This document shows positions 1-8,389 of a DNA stretch of 64,000 nt, piece after piece. Below the pieces are notes generated by a model. That model was not told the DNA's origin and made no database searches. It was given only the letters and a program-made list of their open reading frames with translations. Both the position numbers and the translations under genes were made by a program. Where the stretch lies: positions 155,902 through 219,901 of the forward strand of contig NZ_NGNS01000005.1 in the NCBI RefSeq assembly GCF_002165625.1. Direction: 5' to 3'. This DNA is from Neiella marina. GTDB lineage: Bacteria; Pseudomonadota; Gammaproteobacteria; Enterobacterales; Neiellaceae. Positions within the stretch are counted from its first letter, which is position 1, and the number at the start of each line of letters is the position of its first letter.

Positions 1-881
1 TGAATTTTAACGACAAACGCTTGCAGCAGGCGGTTGATTACACCACTAAGCACCGCCGCCAGCTGCATATTGCTATTAATACTTTTGCTCACCCGGGACA
101 GGAGCATCGTTGGCAATATGCCGCTGATACTGCCGTTAACAGTGGTGCGGATGCATTGATTGTTGCTGACATTGGTGTACTTGATTACATCGCCAATAAA
201 TATCCGCAGACTGAGCTCCATTTATCGGTCCAAGCCAGCGCCACCAGTAGTGCGGCGATTCGTTATTATCAGAACGAATTTAACGTCAAGCGAGTGGTGT
301 TGCCCAGAGTCCTGTCGATGAAGCAAGTTCAGCAGCTGGCGGACACCGTTGATGTTGAACTGGAAGTCTTCGCCTTCGGCAGTTTGTGCATCATGTCCGA
401 AGGGCGCTGCTATTTGTCGTCCTACCTGACGGGGGAGTCGCCTAATACGGTTGGCGCCTGCTCGCCAGCCAAGTACGTACGCTGGCAGCCGTTGGATAAT
501 GGTGGCATGCAAACACGGTTAAACGACTTACTGATTGACCAGTTTGGCCCTGACGAACAGGCTGGCTACCCAACGTTGTGCAAGGGGCGTTTTGATGTTG
601 ATGGTGAGGTTTATCATGCCTTGGAAGAGCCGACTAGCCTCAACACCATGGAATTGCTACCACAACTGATGAAAGCGGGGATTGCCGCGGTGAAGATTGA
701 AGGCAGGCAACGAAGCCCGGCCTACGTCGCGGAAGTAACAAAAGCTTGGCGTACGGCGATTGACCGCTGTAAAGCCGACCCAGAACATTATCAATTGGAT
801 CCTGTGCTTGATTCGTCAATGGCACAGCTGAGTGAAGGTTGCCAGACAACTCTGGGTGCCTACCACCGAACATGGAAGTAA
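1..881 (+). CDS. ubiU: UbiU, O2-independent ubiquinone hydroxylation protein (5' truncated)
   Basis: Peptidase U32-family protein. With UbiV (and UbiT, not in the window) it hydroxylates the ubiquinone ring without oxygen. The reading frame is open from base 3 (residues NFNDKR) through the left edge, so the true start lies outside; a TTG at 21 is internal. About 292 residues are visible against roughly 330 in E. coli UbiU (YhbU). Four cysteines that match the 4Fe-4S ligands of UbiU are visible in the contexts SLC, GRC, GAC and TLC. The family signature KIEGRQRSPAYVAEV is near the C terminus. UbiV follows after 10 bases on the same strand, the usual arrangement. The pair implies a facultative anaerobe. 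Identity is secure; only the N-terminal end is missing. Confidence 0.95.
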   Translation, partial: NFNDKRLQQAVDYTTKHRRQLHIAINTFAHPGQEHRWQYAADTAVNSGADALIVADIGVLDYIANKYPQTELHLSVQASATSSAAIRYYQNEFNVKRVVLPRVLSMKQVQQLADTVDVELEVFAFGSLCIMSEGRCYLSSYLTGESPNTVGACSPAKYVRWQPLDNGGMQTRLNDLLIDQFGPDEQAGYPTLCKGRFDVDGEVYHALEEPTSLNTMELLPQLMKAGIAAVKIEGRQRSPAYVAEVTKAWRTAIDRCKADPEHYQLDPVLDSSMAQLSEGCQTTLGAYHRTWK

Positions 882-891
882 CGGAATTACG

Positions 892-1785
892 ATGACTATG
901 CAAATTTCTCTTGGGGCCAACCAATACTATTGGCCAAAATCAACCATTGAACAGTTTTATCGCGACATTGCAGATAGCTCAGTGCAGCGAGTTTACTTGG
1001 GCGAAGCGGTCTGCAGTAAACGTAAAGAGTTGCGCTTAACCGACTGGCTCGCCATTGCCAAGGAATTGATACAAGCGGGCAAGCAGGTCAGGTTGTCGAC
1101 GCTGGCTTTGATTGAAGCGCCGCAAGAGCTGGATATGATCATGCCCTACCTAGAGCAGCAAGACTTAGTGGTAGAGGCCAATGATATTGCCGTCGTGCAA
1201 TTGGCCAAGGAACGCCAACTGCCGTTTGTCGCAGGCTCTGCGCTTAATATCTATAACATGAGTGCGCTAAAACGTATGCTCGATGCCGGCATGGTGAGTT
1301 GGGTCATGCCTGTGGAGCTGTCACGAGATTGGCTCAAAGGTGTGCTAGATGAAGCGCAAGCAGAAGGTGTTCGTGATCGCTTTGATGTTGAAGTACTTGG
1401 TTACGGTCATTTGCCATTGGCCTTTTCTGCGCGCTGCTTTACTGCCCGCTCACTCGATCGACCGAAAGATCAGTGCAAGAAATGCTGTATTGACTACCCT
1501 GATGGTCGGTTGGTTAAAAATCTCGAAGACAAACCGATGTTCGTACTCAATGGCATCCAAACCCAGTCGGGGTATTGTTATGACTTGAGCAATGATATTG
1601 CGTCGATGCAAGGGTTAGTCGATTGGTTCCGCATCAGCCCCCAATCTGACAATATGAAAGCGATCATTGATCACATCTCAACGCAATTAACAGAGCCACT
1701 GCATCAGCCTTTGGCGCCAGATCATTGCAATGGTTACTGGTGGTCAGTTGCGGGTAAAGAGCTTGTTGCAGAAAACAGCTATTAA
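892..1785 (+). CDS. ubiV: UbiV, O2-independent ubiquinone hydroxylation protein
   Basis: Second U32-family partner of UbiU; the two form a heterodimer with one 4Fe-4S cluster each. The protein is 297 residues, like E. coli UbiV (292). Visible cysteines GEAVC, SARC and QCKKCC correspond to the known cluster ligands, and the stretches PVELSRDWL and YGHLPLA(F)SARCFTARS are near-identical to the family. I chose ATG 892 (ATG 898 is equally possible). An upstream in-frame ATG at 832 would overlap the end of ubiU by 50 bases and add 20 residues unlike any UbiV. No terminator is seen before the uvrY leader. Confidence 0.95.
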   Translation: MTMQISLGANQYYWPKSTIEQFYRDIADSSVQRVYLGEAVCSKRKELRLTDWLAIAKELIQAGKQVRLSTLALIEAPQELDMIMPYLEQQDLVVEANDIAVVQLAKERQLPFVAGSALNIYNMSALKRMLDAGMVSWVMPVELSRDWLKGVLDEAQAEGVRDRFDVEVLGYGHLPLAFSARCFTARSLDRPKDQCKKCCIDYPDGRLVKNLEDKPMFVLNGIQTQSGYCYDLSNDIASMQGLVDWFRISPQSDNMKAIIDHISTQLTEPLHQPLAPDHCNGYWWSVAGKELVAENSY

Positions 1786-1998
1786 TGCTTTGAGATACGA
1801 ATAAATTGTTATCAAAATGCTACCTGACGCTTTATTTTTTACTTGCGTCGGAAGGCGATGCGCTATAACGTGGCTGGGTTTGCGAGTGTTAGAAATAGGA
1901 CGACGCTCGCTGATGTAACACCCCTCTCGCGTCAGGATACGCAGTTCATCAATGTAACGGATACGAACAATAAACATAACCGTCTCAGAGGTGTTAGT

Positions 1999-2646
1999 TT
2001 GATCAATGTGTTTCTAGTAGACGACCACGAGCTCGTCCGAACTGGAATTAAGCGTATTCTCGAAGAAGTTCGCGGTATTAAAGTTATCGGCGAAGCAGAA
2101 TCTGGTGAAACCGCTGTTAAGTGGTGTCGGGAGCATGAGCCTGACGTCATCCTAATGGACATGGACATGCCTGGTATTGGCGGTATTGAAGCCACTAAAA
2201 AGATTCTCCGATACAACCCTGATATCAAAATCATGGTGCTGACGATTCATACCGAAGATCCACTGCCCAGCAAGGTGATGCAAGCAGGTGCGTTTGGTTA
2301 CCTGTCAAAAAATGCTTGTCCAGACGAAGTGATTAATGCCATTCGCCAAGTACACACCGGCCAGCGTTACATTACACCAGAAATTGCCCAACAAATTGCG
2401 CTGTATCGAATCCAGCCGGGCGCCAGTGATAACCCATTCCATGATTTGTCTGACCGCGAGTTGCAAATCATGATGATGATCACTCGAGGTGAAAAAGTTC
2501 AGGACATTTCTGAGCAGCTAAACCTCAGCCCTAAAACCGTCAACAGCTATCGCTATCGTTTGTTTAATAAGCTTGAGATTAGTGGTGATGTTGAATTGAC
2601 TCACTTGGCGATTCGCCACGGCATGCTCGACAGCACCAAGCTCTAA
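1999..2646 (+). CDS. uvrY: UvrY/GacA response regulator (TTG start)
   Basis: Response regulator of the BarA-UvrY (GacS-GacA) two-component system, which in enterics activates the CsrB/CsrC small RNAs. The 215 residues comprise a receiver domain (about 1-125; acidic pocket VDDHE, phospho-acceptor Asp in ILMDMDMPG, conserved Lys in YLSKNA) and a LuxR-type helix-turn-helix (about 145-205, ISEQLNLSPKTVNSYRYR). The frame is open much further upstream, but homology to UvrY starts at INVFLVDDHE. TTG 1999 has an AGAGG ribosome-binding site at 1987-1991, seven bases away, so I take it as the start. Without it the protein would carry about 50 unrelated N-terminal residues. Three bases separate it from uvrC, as in E. 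coli. Confidence 0.93.
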   Translation: MINVFLVDDHELVRTGIKRILEEVRGIKVIGEAESGETAVKWCREHEPDVILMDMDMPGIGGIEATKKILRYNPDIKIMVLTIHTEDPLPSKVMQAGAFGYLSKNACPDEVINAIRQVHTGQRYITPEIAQQIALYRIQPGASDNPFHDLSDRELQIMMMITRGEKVQDISEQLNLSPKTVNSYRYRLFNKLEISGDVELTHLAIRHGMLDSTKL

Positions 2647-2649
2647 ACG

Positions 2650-4497
2650 ATGTCGGCGCAAGCCTCAGAGTTCGATTCCAAATCCTTTCTACGCCGGGTG
2701 ACTCAGTCACCCGGCGTTTATCGTATGTACGATAGCGAACGTGAAATTATTTACGTTGGCAAAGCACGCAATCTAAAAAATCGCCTCAGCAGTTACTTTC
2801 GAACGCAGCAGCTCAACCGCAAAACGCGTGCGCTGGTGGCACAAATTGCTTCCATCGAAGTGACGGTAACATTGAGCGAAGCCGATGCCTTGATCTTGGA
2901 AAACAACCTGATCAAAGCCCATCGGCCCCGTTACAACGTGTTGATGCGCGACGATAAGTCCTATCCCTATATCTTGTTAAGCGAACACCGCCATCCAAGG
3001 CTAGCGTTTCATCGTGGACCGAAGCGACACAAGGGCAGTTACTTTGGTCCGTTTCCGTCCGGTGGCGCGGTGCGTCACAGCCTCAAATTGCTGCAAAAAG
3101 TCTTTGCTGTTCGTCAGTGTGAGGACTCTTACTATGCCAATCGCTCGCGCCCTTGTTTGCAATACCAGTTGAAACGATGCTCGGGCCCATGTGTAGCAGG
3201 ACTAGTGTCGGATGACGACTACCTCAAGCAAGTCGAACACACGCAACTGTTTTTACAAGGTAAACACCAGCAACTGATTGAGCAGCTGATGAGCGCCATG
3301 GAACAGGCGTCAATGGCGTTGGAGTTTGAGCGCGCCGCTCAAATCCGCGACCAAATTCAGTCACTACGAACGATACAAGAACAACAAGGGGTTAGTGGTG
3401 AAACCGAAGAAATTGATGTTTTTGCCACGGCTTATGAACATGGCTTGTGTTGTATTCAAGTGTTGTCGATCCGCAATGGCCAGCTACTCGGTAGTCGCAG
3501 TTACTTTCCTAAAATTCCGGCCGAAACGGAGCATGATGAGATCCTAGAAAGCTTCATCATGCAGTATTACCTCAGCCATAATAGTGAGCGCCACGTTCCT
3601 GCCATTGTGGTCACCGAGCTACCATCGGACCGTAACTCCATTATTGCTGAAGCCCTTGCGACAGTGACCGAGCGCAGTATTCAGCTGCGTCAGGGCCAGC
3701 GTGGTGAAGCTAAGAAATATTTAGAGTTGGCTAAAACCAATGCCAATACCACCTTAGCCAATAAGTTGGCCGACCGCACCACCGCAGAGCAGCGCTTTAG
3801 TCAGCTTCAGCAGTTACTTGAGTTGGAAAAGCCCATCCATCGTATGGAGTGTTTTGATATTAGTCATACCCAGGGCGATCAGACGGTGGCCTCGTGCGTG
3901 GTGTTTAACGGCCAAGGCCCCGCTAATGGCGAATACCGTCGCTATAACATCAAGGGGATTACTGCTGGCGATGATTATGCCGCCATGGCTCAAGTCTTAA
4001 CACGGCGATTCAAAAAACTCGATGATCCAAGCAAAGTACCTGATTTGCTCATCGTCGATGGTGGTAAAGGCCAACTTGGTAAAGCGCAAGAAGTGTTGGA
4101 GCAAGTCTCTTGGCCAAACGGTTGTGAGGCACCACTGCTGATTGGTATCAAAAAGGGTGATAAGCGAAAAGCTCAGTTTGACTCCTTGTTGTTATCCGAA
4201 ACATGGGAAACCATTGCTGTTGACGCCACCGAGCCAGCCATGCATTTGGTGCAGCATATTCGTGATGAGGCCCACCGCTTTGCCATCAGTGGCCACCGTC
4301 AGCAGCGTGGTAAAGTGAAACGCACCTCGACGCTGGAACAAATTCCTGGAGTTGGCGACAGAAGGCGCCAAGCGTTGCTGAAAAACTTTGGCGGTTTGCA
4401 AGGCATCAAGGCCGCTAGCGTCGATACTTTGAGTAAGGTGCCGGGTATATCGAAATCATTGGCCCAGCAAATCTACGATCATTTTCACCCAGAATAG
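2650..4497 (+). CDS. uvrC: UvrC, excinuclease ABC subunit C
   Basis: Dual-incision nuclease of nucleotide excision repair; it acts after UvrA/UvrB have loaded on damaged DNA. The 615 residues have the normal length and domain order: GIY-YIG nuclease at the N terminus (SPGVYRMYD, then IYVGKARNLKNRL), a cysteine cluster near 155-180, a UVR/UvrB-binding segment near 203-238 (LEFERAAQIRDQI), the RNase-H-like 5' nuclease (MECFDISHTQG around 395-405) and tandem helix-hairpin-helix motifs from about 558 to the end (IPGVGDRRRQALL, VPGISKSLAQQI). It is probably co-transcribed with uvrY and pgsA. Nothing unusual is visible. Confidence 0.98.
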   Translation: MSAQASEFDSKSFLRRVTQSPGVYRMYDSEREIIYVGKARNLKNRLSSYFRTQQLNRKTRALVAQIASIEVTVTLSEADALILENNLIKAHRPRYNVLMRDDKSYPYILLSEHRHPRLAFHRGPKRHKGSYFGPFPSGGAVRHSLKLLQKVFAVRQCEDSYYANRSRPCLQYQLKRCSGPCVAGLVSDDDYLKQVEHTQLFLQGKHQQLIEQLMSAMEQASMALEFERAAQIRDQIQSLRTIQEQQGVSGETEEIDVFATAYEHGLCCIQVLSIRNGQLLGSRSYFPKIPAETEHDEILESFIMQYYLSHNSERHVPAIVVTELPSDRNSIIAEALATVTERSIQLRQGQRGEAKKYLELAKTNANTTLANKLADRTTAEQRFSQLQQLLELEKPIHRMECFDISHTQGDQTVASCVVFNGQGPANGEYRRYNIKGITAGDDYAAMAQVLTRRFKKLDDPSKVPDLLIVDGGKGQLGKAQEVLEQVSWPNGCEAPLLIGIKKGDKRKAQFDSLLLSETWETIAVDATEPAMHLVQHIRDEAHRFAISGHRQQRGKVKRTSTLEQIPGVGDRRRQALLKNFGGLQGIKAASVDTLSKVPGISKSLAQQIYDHFHPE

Positions 4498-4558
4498 GGC
4501 GTGTCAGAACGCCATTGTTAGTGTATAAAGGGGGCTGCTGAAACCCGTTATTTGCATT

Positions 4559-5107
4559 ATGTTTACGCTCCCAAATATTCTGACTCTTTTTCGCATTTTT
4601 CTAATCCCCGTTTTCGTGGTGATGTTTTATCTGCCGGTAGGCGATCAGAACTTCTATGCCATGTTGGTATTCCTGATTGCTTCACTGACCGATTACGCTG
4701 ATGGCTACCTTGCAAGAAAGCTTCAGCAAACATCGCCTTTCGGCGCTTTCCTTGATCCCGTTGCCGATAAGCTCATGGTGGTTGTCGCACTGGTGCTGGT
4801 TGCCGTTGATTTCAACAGCCTTTGGATCACCATTCCGGCGATTGTCATGATTGGTCGCGAGATTGTCATTTCGGCGCTGCGAGAGTGGATGGCCGAGCTC
4901 GGTGAGCGAGCAGCAGTTGCTGTCGGTAACATTGGTAAATGGAAAACCATGGTGCAGATGTTGTCGCTAGGTGGCCTCGTTTGGCAACAATCTGAATATA
5001 TGGTTTATTTGGCCATTGCACTGTTTTATGTCGCAGCGCTGCTAACCCTGTGGTCTATGATGATCTACTTGGCGAGCGCATGGCGCTTTATGAAGAAAAG
5101 GACATAA
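4559..5107 (+). CDS. pgsA: PgsA, CDP-diacylglycerol-glycerol-3-phosphate 3-phosphatidyltransferase
   Basis: Inner-membrane enzyme that makes phosphatidylglycerophosphate, the committed step to phosphatidylglycerol and cardiolipin. The 182 residues have the family size. The CDP-alcohol phosphatidyltransferase motif is complete near residues 45-70: D-YADGYLAR, then G-FLDPVADK. Several hydrophobic membrane helices follow. The N-terminal MFTLPNILTLFRIFLIPVF is typical of PgsA. It lies 61 bases after uvrC and immediately before the tRNA cluster, the same order as in E. coli. Confidence 0.97.
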   Translation: MFTLPNILTLFRIFLIPVFVVMFYLPVGDQNFYAMLVFLIASLTDYADGYLARKLQQTSPFGAFLDPVADKLMVVVALVLVAVDFNSLWITIPAIVMIGREIVISALREWMAELGERAAVAVGNIGKWKTMVQMLSLGGLVWQQSEYMVYLAIALFYVAALLTLWSMMIYLASAWRFMKKRT

Positions 5108-5172
5108 AACAGCCAGTTTGTTCAGTTTCTGACTAAACGCCCCAAAAACATAAAAAACTTAAACTGGAGTGG

Positions 5173-5207
5173 TTGACTGCAAGGTAAATACGGGTAGAAT
5201 GCCCTCC
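5173..5207 (+). promoter_or_regulatory. tRNA operon promoter, sigma70-type with GC-rich discriminator
   Basis: A -35 box TTGACT (5173-5178) and a -10 box TAGAAT (5195-5200) are separated by 16 bases. GCCCTCC follows, a GC-rich discriminator of the kind found at stringently controlled stable-RNA promoters. It lies 35-70 bases upstream of the first tRNA. The boxes are read directly; the growth-rate control is inferred from the discriminator. Confidence 0.75.
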
Positions 5208-5241
5208 ACGTTTTGAGCACACCACCGCTCAAAAATGTAAC

Positions 5242-5317
5242 GCGGCACTAGCTCAGTTGGTAGAGCGCGACCTTGCCAAGGTCGAGGTCATCGGTTCGAA
5301 CCCGATGTGCCGCTCCA
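5242..5317 (+). tRNA. glyW: tRNA-Gly (anticodon GCC)
   Basis: 76-base cloverleaf. The acceptor arms GCGGCAC and GTGCCGC pair perfectly, the anticodon stem CGACC/GGTCG encloses the loop TTGCCAA (anticodon GCC), the T arm contains GGTTCGAACCC, and the 3' CCA is encoded. It is the first of three tRNAs, as in the E. coli glyW-cysT-leuZ operon. Confidence 0.98.
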
Positions 5318-5354
5318 AACTTTCTTCTTAAGTTTGGTTCTGAACGTCTGTGAT

Positions 5355-5428
5355 GGCGGGTTGGCAGAGTGGCTATGCAGCGGATTGCAAATCCGTGGAC
5401 CTCGGTTCGACTCCGGGACCCGCCTCCA
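5355..5428 (+). tRNA. cysT: tRNA-Cys (anticodon GCA)
   Basis: 74 bases with encoded CCA. The acceptor stem is GGCGGGT/ACCCGCC, the anticodon loop TTGCAAA (GCA) sits between GGAT-type stems, and the T arm reads CGGTTCGACTCCG. It lies 37 bases after tRNA-Gly and is likely cut from the same transcript. Confidence 0.98.
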
Positions 5429-5444
5429 TCACAACTTCCTTGAT

Positions 5445-5531
5445 GCCCGGGTGGTGAAATTGGTAGACACAAGGGATTTAAAATCCCTCGCTGGTAACAG
5501 CGTGCCGGTTCAAGTCCGGCCCCGGGCACCA
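5445..5531 (+). tRNA. leuZ: tRNA-Leu (anticodon TAA)
   Basis: 87 bases, with the long variable arm expected for tRNA-Leu (CTCGCTGGTAACAGCGT region). The acceptor stem is GCCCGGG/CCCGGGC with ACCA encoded. The anticodon stem AGGGA/TCCCT encloses TTTAAAA, giving anticodon TAA. It is the last tRNA of the conserved trio. Confidence 0.97.
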
Positions 5532-5749
5532 CTTACGTTTTTCTTTATTACCCCTACATATTTAAGCATTTATAAGCTTATCTATTTCCTTGCGACAGCG
5601 TTGCTCCCTTTTTAACTAACTATTGAAGAAACTGAATCCAAAACTATTATTATCTTCGCTTTCAAGAAAGTCTTTTTATTAAGTGCTTGTTTAATCGAGT
5701 TTCTGCCAACGCTAAAGTGTCAACAAATGCTCTCAAGGGAATTATCCGC

Positions 5750-6568
5750 GTGAAACGATTAGTTTGTTTGTCATCATTGCCTTTGCTCTCTTTGTTACTT
5801 TCTTCAGTTGCTTTAGCGACCAATGGCGAGGTCAAAGTTGTTGCTGCAAGTGATATTAAATGGGGTTATCTGAATCCATTGAGAGGTAAGCTCAGTCCCG
5901 GTGCTGCAGACCTTTGGGGCGATCGCACCATCGATACTGCAACCGGCATGTTGGTGCGATTCAATAGGGGGTTTGAGTCTCCGCCGCACATCCATAACAT
6001 CACTTACCGTGGCATCGTGATTGACGGGCTATTACATAATGATGATCCAACGGCGGCAAAAATGTGGATGCCCGCTGGGTCATTTTGGACGCAACCAGCT
6101 GGCGAAGATCACACCACTGCGGCAAATGCCGAGACAAACTTAATCTATTTGGAGATCGATTCTGGTCCTTACTTAGTGCAACCGTCCCAACAGAGTTTTG
6201 ATAATGGCGAGCGGCCGTTAAACGTTCACAAGGACAATATTGTCTGGCTCAATCACAGTGAGCTACATGATATTAATGCCAGTGGTGTTGATTTCACATA
6301 CGTTTGGCAAACCGCATCTGACATCAGTGGTTCAATGATTAAATTACCACCAAACTTTGATGGCGCTATTCGAACCGAAGCGAGCGAATTCAGAGCCGTT
6401 GTCATAGCTGGGGAACTAGCGCACTCAACTGATAACGACAAATCGACCCGATTAACTGCAGGCAGTTACATTGAATCCGATGGTGGTTTCACCCATAAAT
6501 TGACCAATCGCGGTGATAGCGAGGCCATTGTTTACATTCGTAGTAACGGCCGGTATTCAGTTGATTAA
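5750..6568 (+). CDS. Exported DUF4437 (cupin-like) protein
   Basis: 272 residues. A signal peptide ([19 protein letters not shown], cut after VALA) leads into a two-part beta-rich protein of the DUF4437 family, a double cupin of unknown function. Histidine-rich cupin-like positions are visible ([17 protein letters not shown]). I chose GTG 5750 because AAGGGA at 5735-5740 is correctly spaced and the signal peptide begins there; the ATG at 5687 adds 21 residues before it. It stands alone between the tRNA cluster and the SatD pair and has its own terminator. No substrate can be assigned. Confidence 0.8.
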   Translation: MKRLVCLSSLPLLSLLLSSVALATNGEVKVVAASDIKWGYLNPLRGKLSPGAADLWGDRTIDTATGMLVRFNRGFESPPHIHNITYRGIVIDGLLHNDDPTAAKMWMPAGSFWTQPAGEDHTTAANAETNLIYLEIDSGPYLVQPSQQSFDNGERPLNVHKDNIVWLNHSELHDINASGVDFTYVWQTASDISGSMIKLPPNFDGAIRTEASEFRAVVIAGELAHSTDNDKSTRLTAGSYIESDGGFTHKLTNRGDSEAIVYIRSNGRYSVD

Positions 6569-6582
6569 ACAATCATTAATTG

Positions 6583-6605
6583 AAGCCCGGCATCGCCGGG
6601 CTTTT
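6583..6605 (+). terminator. Rho-independent terminator after DUF4437 gene
   Basis: AGCCCGG (6584-6590), loop CATCG, CCGGGCT (6596-6602), then TTT. It starts 15 bases after the stop codon of the DUF4437 gene. Confidence 0.85.
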
Positions 6606-6736
6606 GCTACTCGAGTTTTCTATTACTCAAGACTTGAAATAGTGCTCAAGAAAAGTCATTCACCTATTGGTTGTAAGAGCCATTCAATTTCCAAGGGTCA
6701 GCAACAAGTATCTAAACTGTTCGATTTAGTCGTCAG

Positions 6737-6801
6737 TGGCTAAATATCACCAATTAGCCCAAAATGGCTAAAATTGAGTTTTTAGCCATAAACGGCTAAA
6801 T
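6737..6801 (+). promoter_or_regulatory. Periodic operator array upstream of the SatD-like gene
   Basis: GGCTAA occurs at 6738, 6766 and 6794, exactly 28 bases apart. Its reverse complement TTAGCC occurs at 6754 and 6782, also 28 apart. The array is therefore two complete GGCTAA-N10-TTAGCC inverted repeats plus one extra half site, all within 95 bases of the start codon. The likely binder is the helix-turn-helix at the C terminus of the downstream protein (autoregulation); that is inference. Confidence 0.75.
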
Positions 6802-6831
6802 TGTTATCTGGTTACTAAGCGGAGTGCTAAT

Positions 6832-7482
6832 GTGGAACCTGATAAAAAACCTATCGCAGTGATCAGTGGCGATGTAGTCAATTCGACCGGACTCACTTCA
6901 GAGCAGTTTGAGCTGCTACTGAAGAGAATCAAAGACATCCAACAATGGATCACTGAAGAAAATACATCAAATGCCCACAGCATTGATCGTGGCGATGAAT
7001 TTCAGACCCTAGTTCACGATGTCGAACACGCTTTGAGATACACCATTATTTATCGAGTTGGAATTAAAGCTCTTGGTAAAGAGTTTGATAGCCGCATCAG
7101 CTTTGCGATTGCCGCCAACGCCGACTTACGTGAATCGATTTCTGAGTCGATGGGTGATGCATTTGTTCTTTCTGGTCGTGGACTCCAAGCGATGAAAACT
7201 AGCCAGCTCGTTTTTAACTCTGATCGCTCTGAACTCTGCGAACAGTTCGACTTACTGTTTAAGTACCTTGATCGCCAGCTCACTGAATTGACCTCGCGTC
7301 AATGTGAAGTGCTAATTCCGATGTTGCGAACGAGTGAAAGTTTGTCTGTGAATGAGTTAGCAGCGCAACTCAATGTCGCTACCGCCACGGTTAGCAAGTC
7401 ACTGAAAGCGTCCGGTTGGCAGCTGATGAGCGAGCTAAATTGGCGATTCGTCAACCAGGTGGTAGGGCTTAGGTATGCCTGA
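6832..7482 (+). CDS. SatD-like protein with C-terminal helix-turn-helix
   Basis: 216 residues. The N-terminal two thirds match the SatD family (ISGDVVNST opening, then IDRGDEFQ and SMGDAFVLSGRGL), whose biochemical role is not established. Residues about 165-205 form a helix-turn-helix (LSVNELAAQLNVATATVSKSL), so the protein probably binds DNA and may regulate its own promoter through the adjacent repeat array. The start is GTG 6832 with GGAG at 6821-6824; the overlapping ATG at 6830 is out of frame. It overlaps the next gene by 8 bases, so the two are translationally coupled. Confidence 0.75.
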   Translation: MEPDKKPIAVISGDVVNSTGLTSEQFELLLKRIKDIQQWITEENTSNAHSIDRGDEFQTLVHDVEHALRYTIIYRVGIKALGKEFDSRISFAIAANADLRESISESMGDAFVLSGRGLQAMKTSQLVFNSDRSELCEQFDLLFKYLDRQLTELTSRQCEVLIPMLRTSESLSVNELAAQLNVATATVSKSLKASGWQLMSELNWRFVNQVVGLRYA

Positions 7483-8239
7483 CTTTTTAGCGGCTCTGAT
7501 ACCCTTCTTCATCATCCACATCATTTGTGATTTTTACCTTCAACCAAAGCGATGGGTCGAAGCAAAACAACTGCACAAATATCGCGCTCCTGAACTGTAT
7601 TACCACTCAGCATTGCACGGTATCGCGTTAATTATTCCTGCTCTAGCGCTAGATCTTGATTGGCGCTCAACTCTTTGCCTGATAGGCATCGTTGCGGTCA
7701 GCCATTTTGTGATTGATCTATGGAAGGTGACAACTCGGAATGGCGAAACGTTTTCCTATTTTGTTATTGATCAGGCTTTGCACCTATCGGTACTGACCGC
7801 GATAGTTTTTCATATGTCCGATGGCGTTACGATTGATGCTCTGTTAACGCATGAGAAGTTCTCCGAAGGCCTGATGGTGGTGTTTGCTTACTTAGTCATT
7901 CTCAAACCCACTTCGGTGTTGATTAGTCGTATCTTAAGTAAGCACCCAATATCAGGTTCGGAAGATAGCAATAACCCAAACATCACGGGTCTTGTCGCTG
8001 GAGGAGAACTGATCGGGTATTTAGAACGCGTGTTGATACTGACCTTTACGCTTGTTGGCTGCTATGCCGCGGTGGGGTTTGTATTGGCTGCTAAATCTAT
8101 ATTTCGGTTTGGCGAGTTGAACAAGTCAAACGATCGAAGTATGACTGAGTACGTGCTGATTGGATCGTTAGTATCGGTGGTGATCACGACACTGGTTGGA
8201 ACGCTCGTATCACTTGGTTTGGATGTGAAAATTAAGTGA
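7475..8239 (+). CDS. DUF3307 integral membrane protein
   Basis: 254 residues with about six hydrophobic segments. The N-terminal pattern of DUF3307 is present: a membrane helix ending HIICDFYLQP, then the paired histidines of YYHSALHGIALI and a later SHFVIDLWK. The function is unknown. The overlap with the SatD-like gene and their shared promoter indicate a two-gene unit, an association I believe recurs in other proteobacteria. It could be a membrane effector or transporter whose expression is controlled by its partner. Confidence 0.78.
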   Translation: MPDFLAALIPFFIIHIICDFYLQPKRWVEAKQLHKYRAPELYYHSALHGIALIIPALALDLDWRSTLCLIGIVAVSHFVIDLWKVTTRNGETFSYFVIDQALHLSVLTAIVFHMSDGVTIDALLTHEKFSEGLMVVFAYLVILKPTSVLISRILSKHPISGSEDSNNPNITGLVAGGELIGYLERVLILTFTLVGCYAAVGFVLAAKSIFRFGELNKSNDRSMTEYVLIGSLVSVVITTLVGTLVSLGLDVKIK

Positions 8240-8331
8240 CCTCAACCGGTTGACTGGTTCAGCGATGACTGAACTTGCGCCGAATAGTATCTATAAAAAC
8301 AGCGTCGCCGTTCGGAACTACTAGAAAACAA

Positions 8332-8351
8332 GGCGGCCCCAAAGGGCCGCT
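8332..8351. terminator. Bidirectional terminator between convergent genes
   Basis: GCGGCCC (8333-8339), loop CAAA, GGGCCGC (8344-8350). T-rich sequence lies on the plus side (TGTTGTTTGT) and, on the opposite strand, TTGTTTTC follows. It sits between the DUF3307 gene and the converging large lipoprotein gene. Confidence 0.75.
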
Positions 8352-8389
8352 GTTGTTTGTGCCTGCTACTGGCTAACAAGCATTTCTGC

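Noticed and set aside
8243..8254. TCAACCGGTTGA palindrome, and GTTCAG/CTGAAC repeat just after it
   Set aside because: It lies between convergent genes where an operator is not expected; it may be part of the transcript end. Likely chance.
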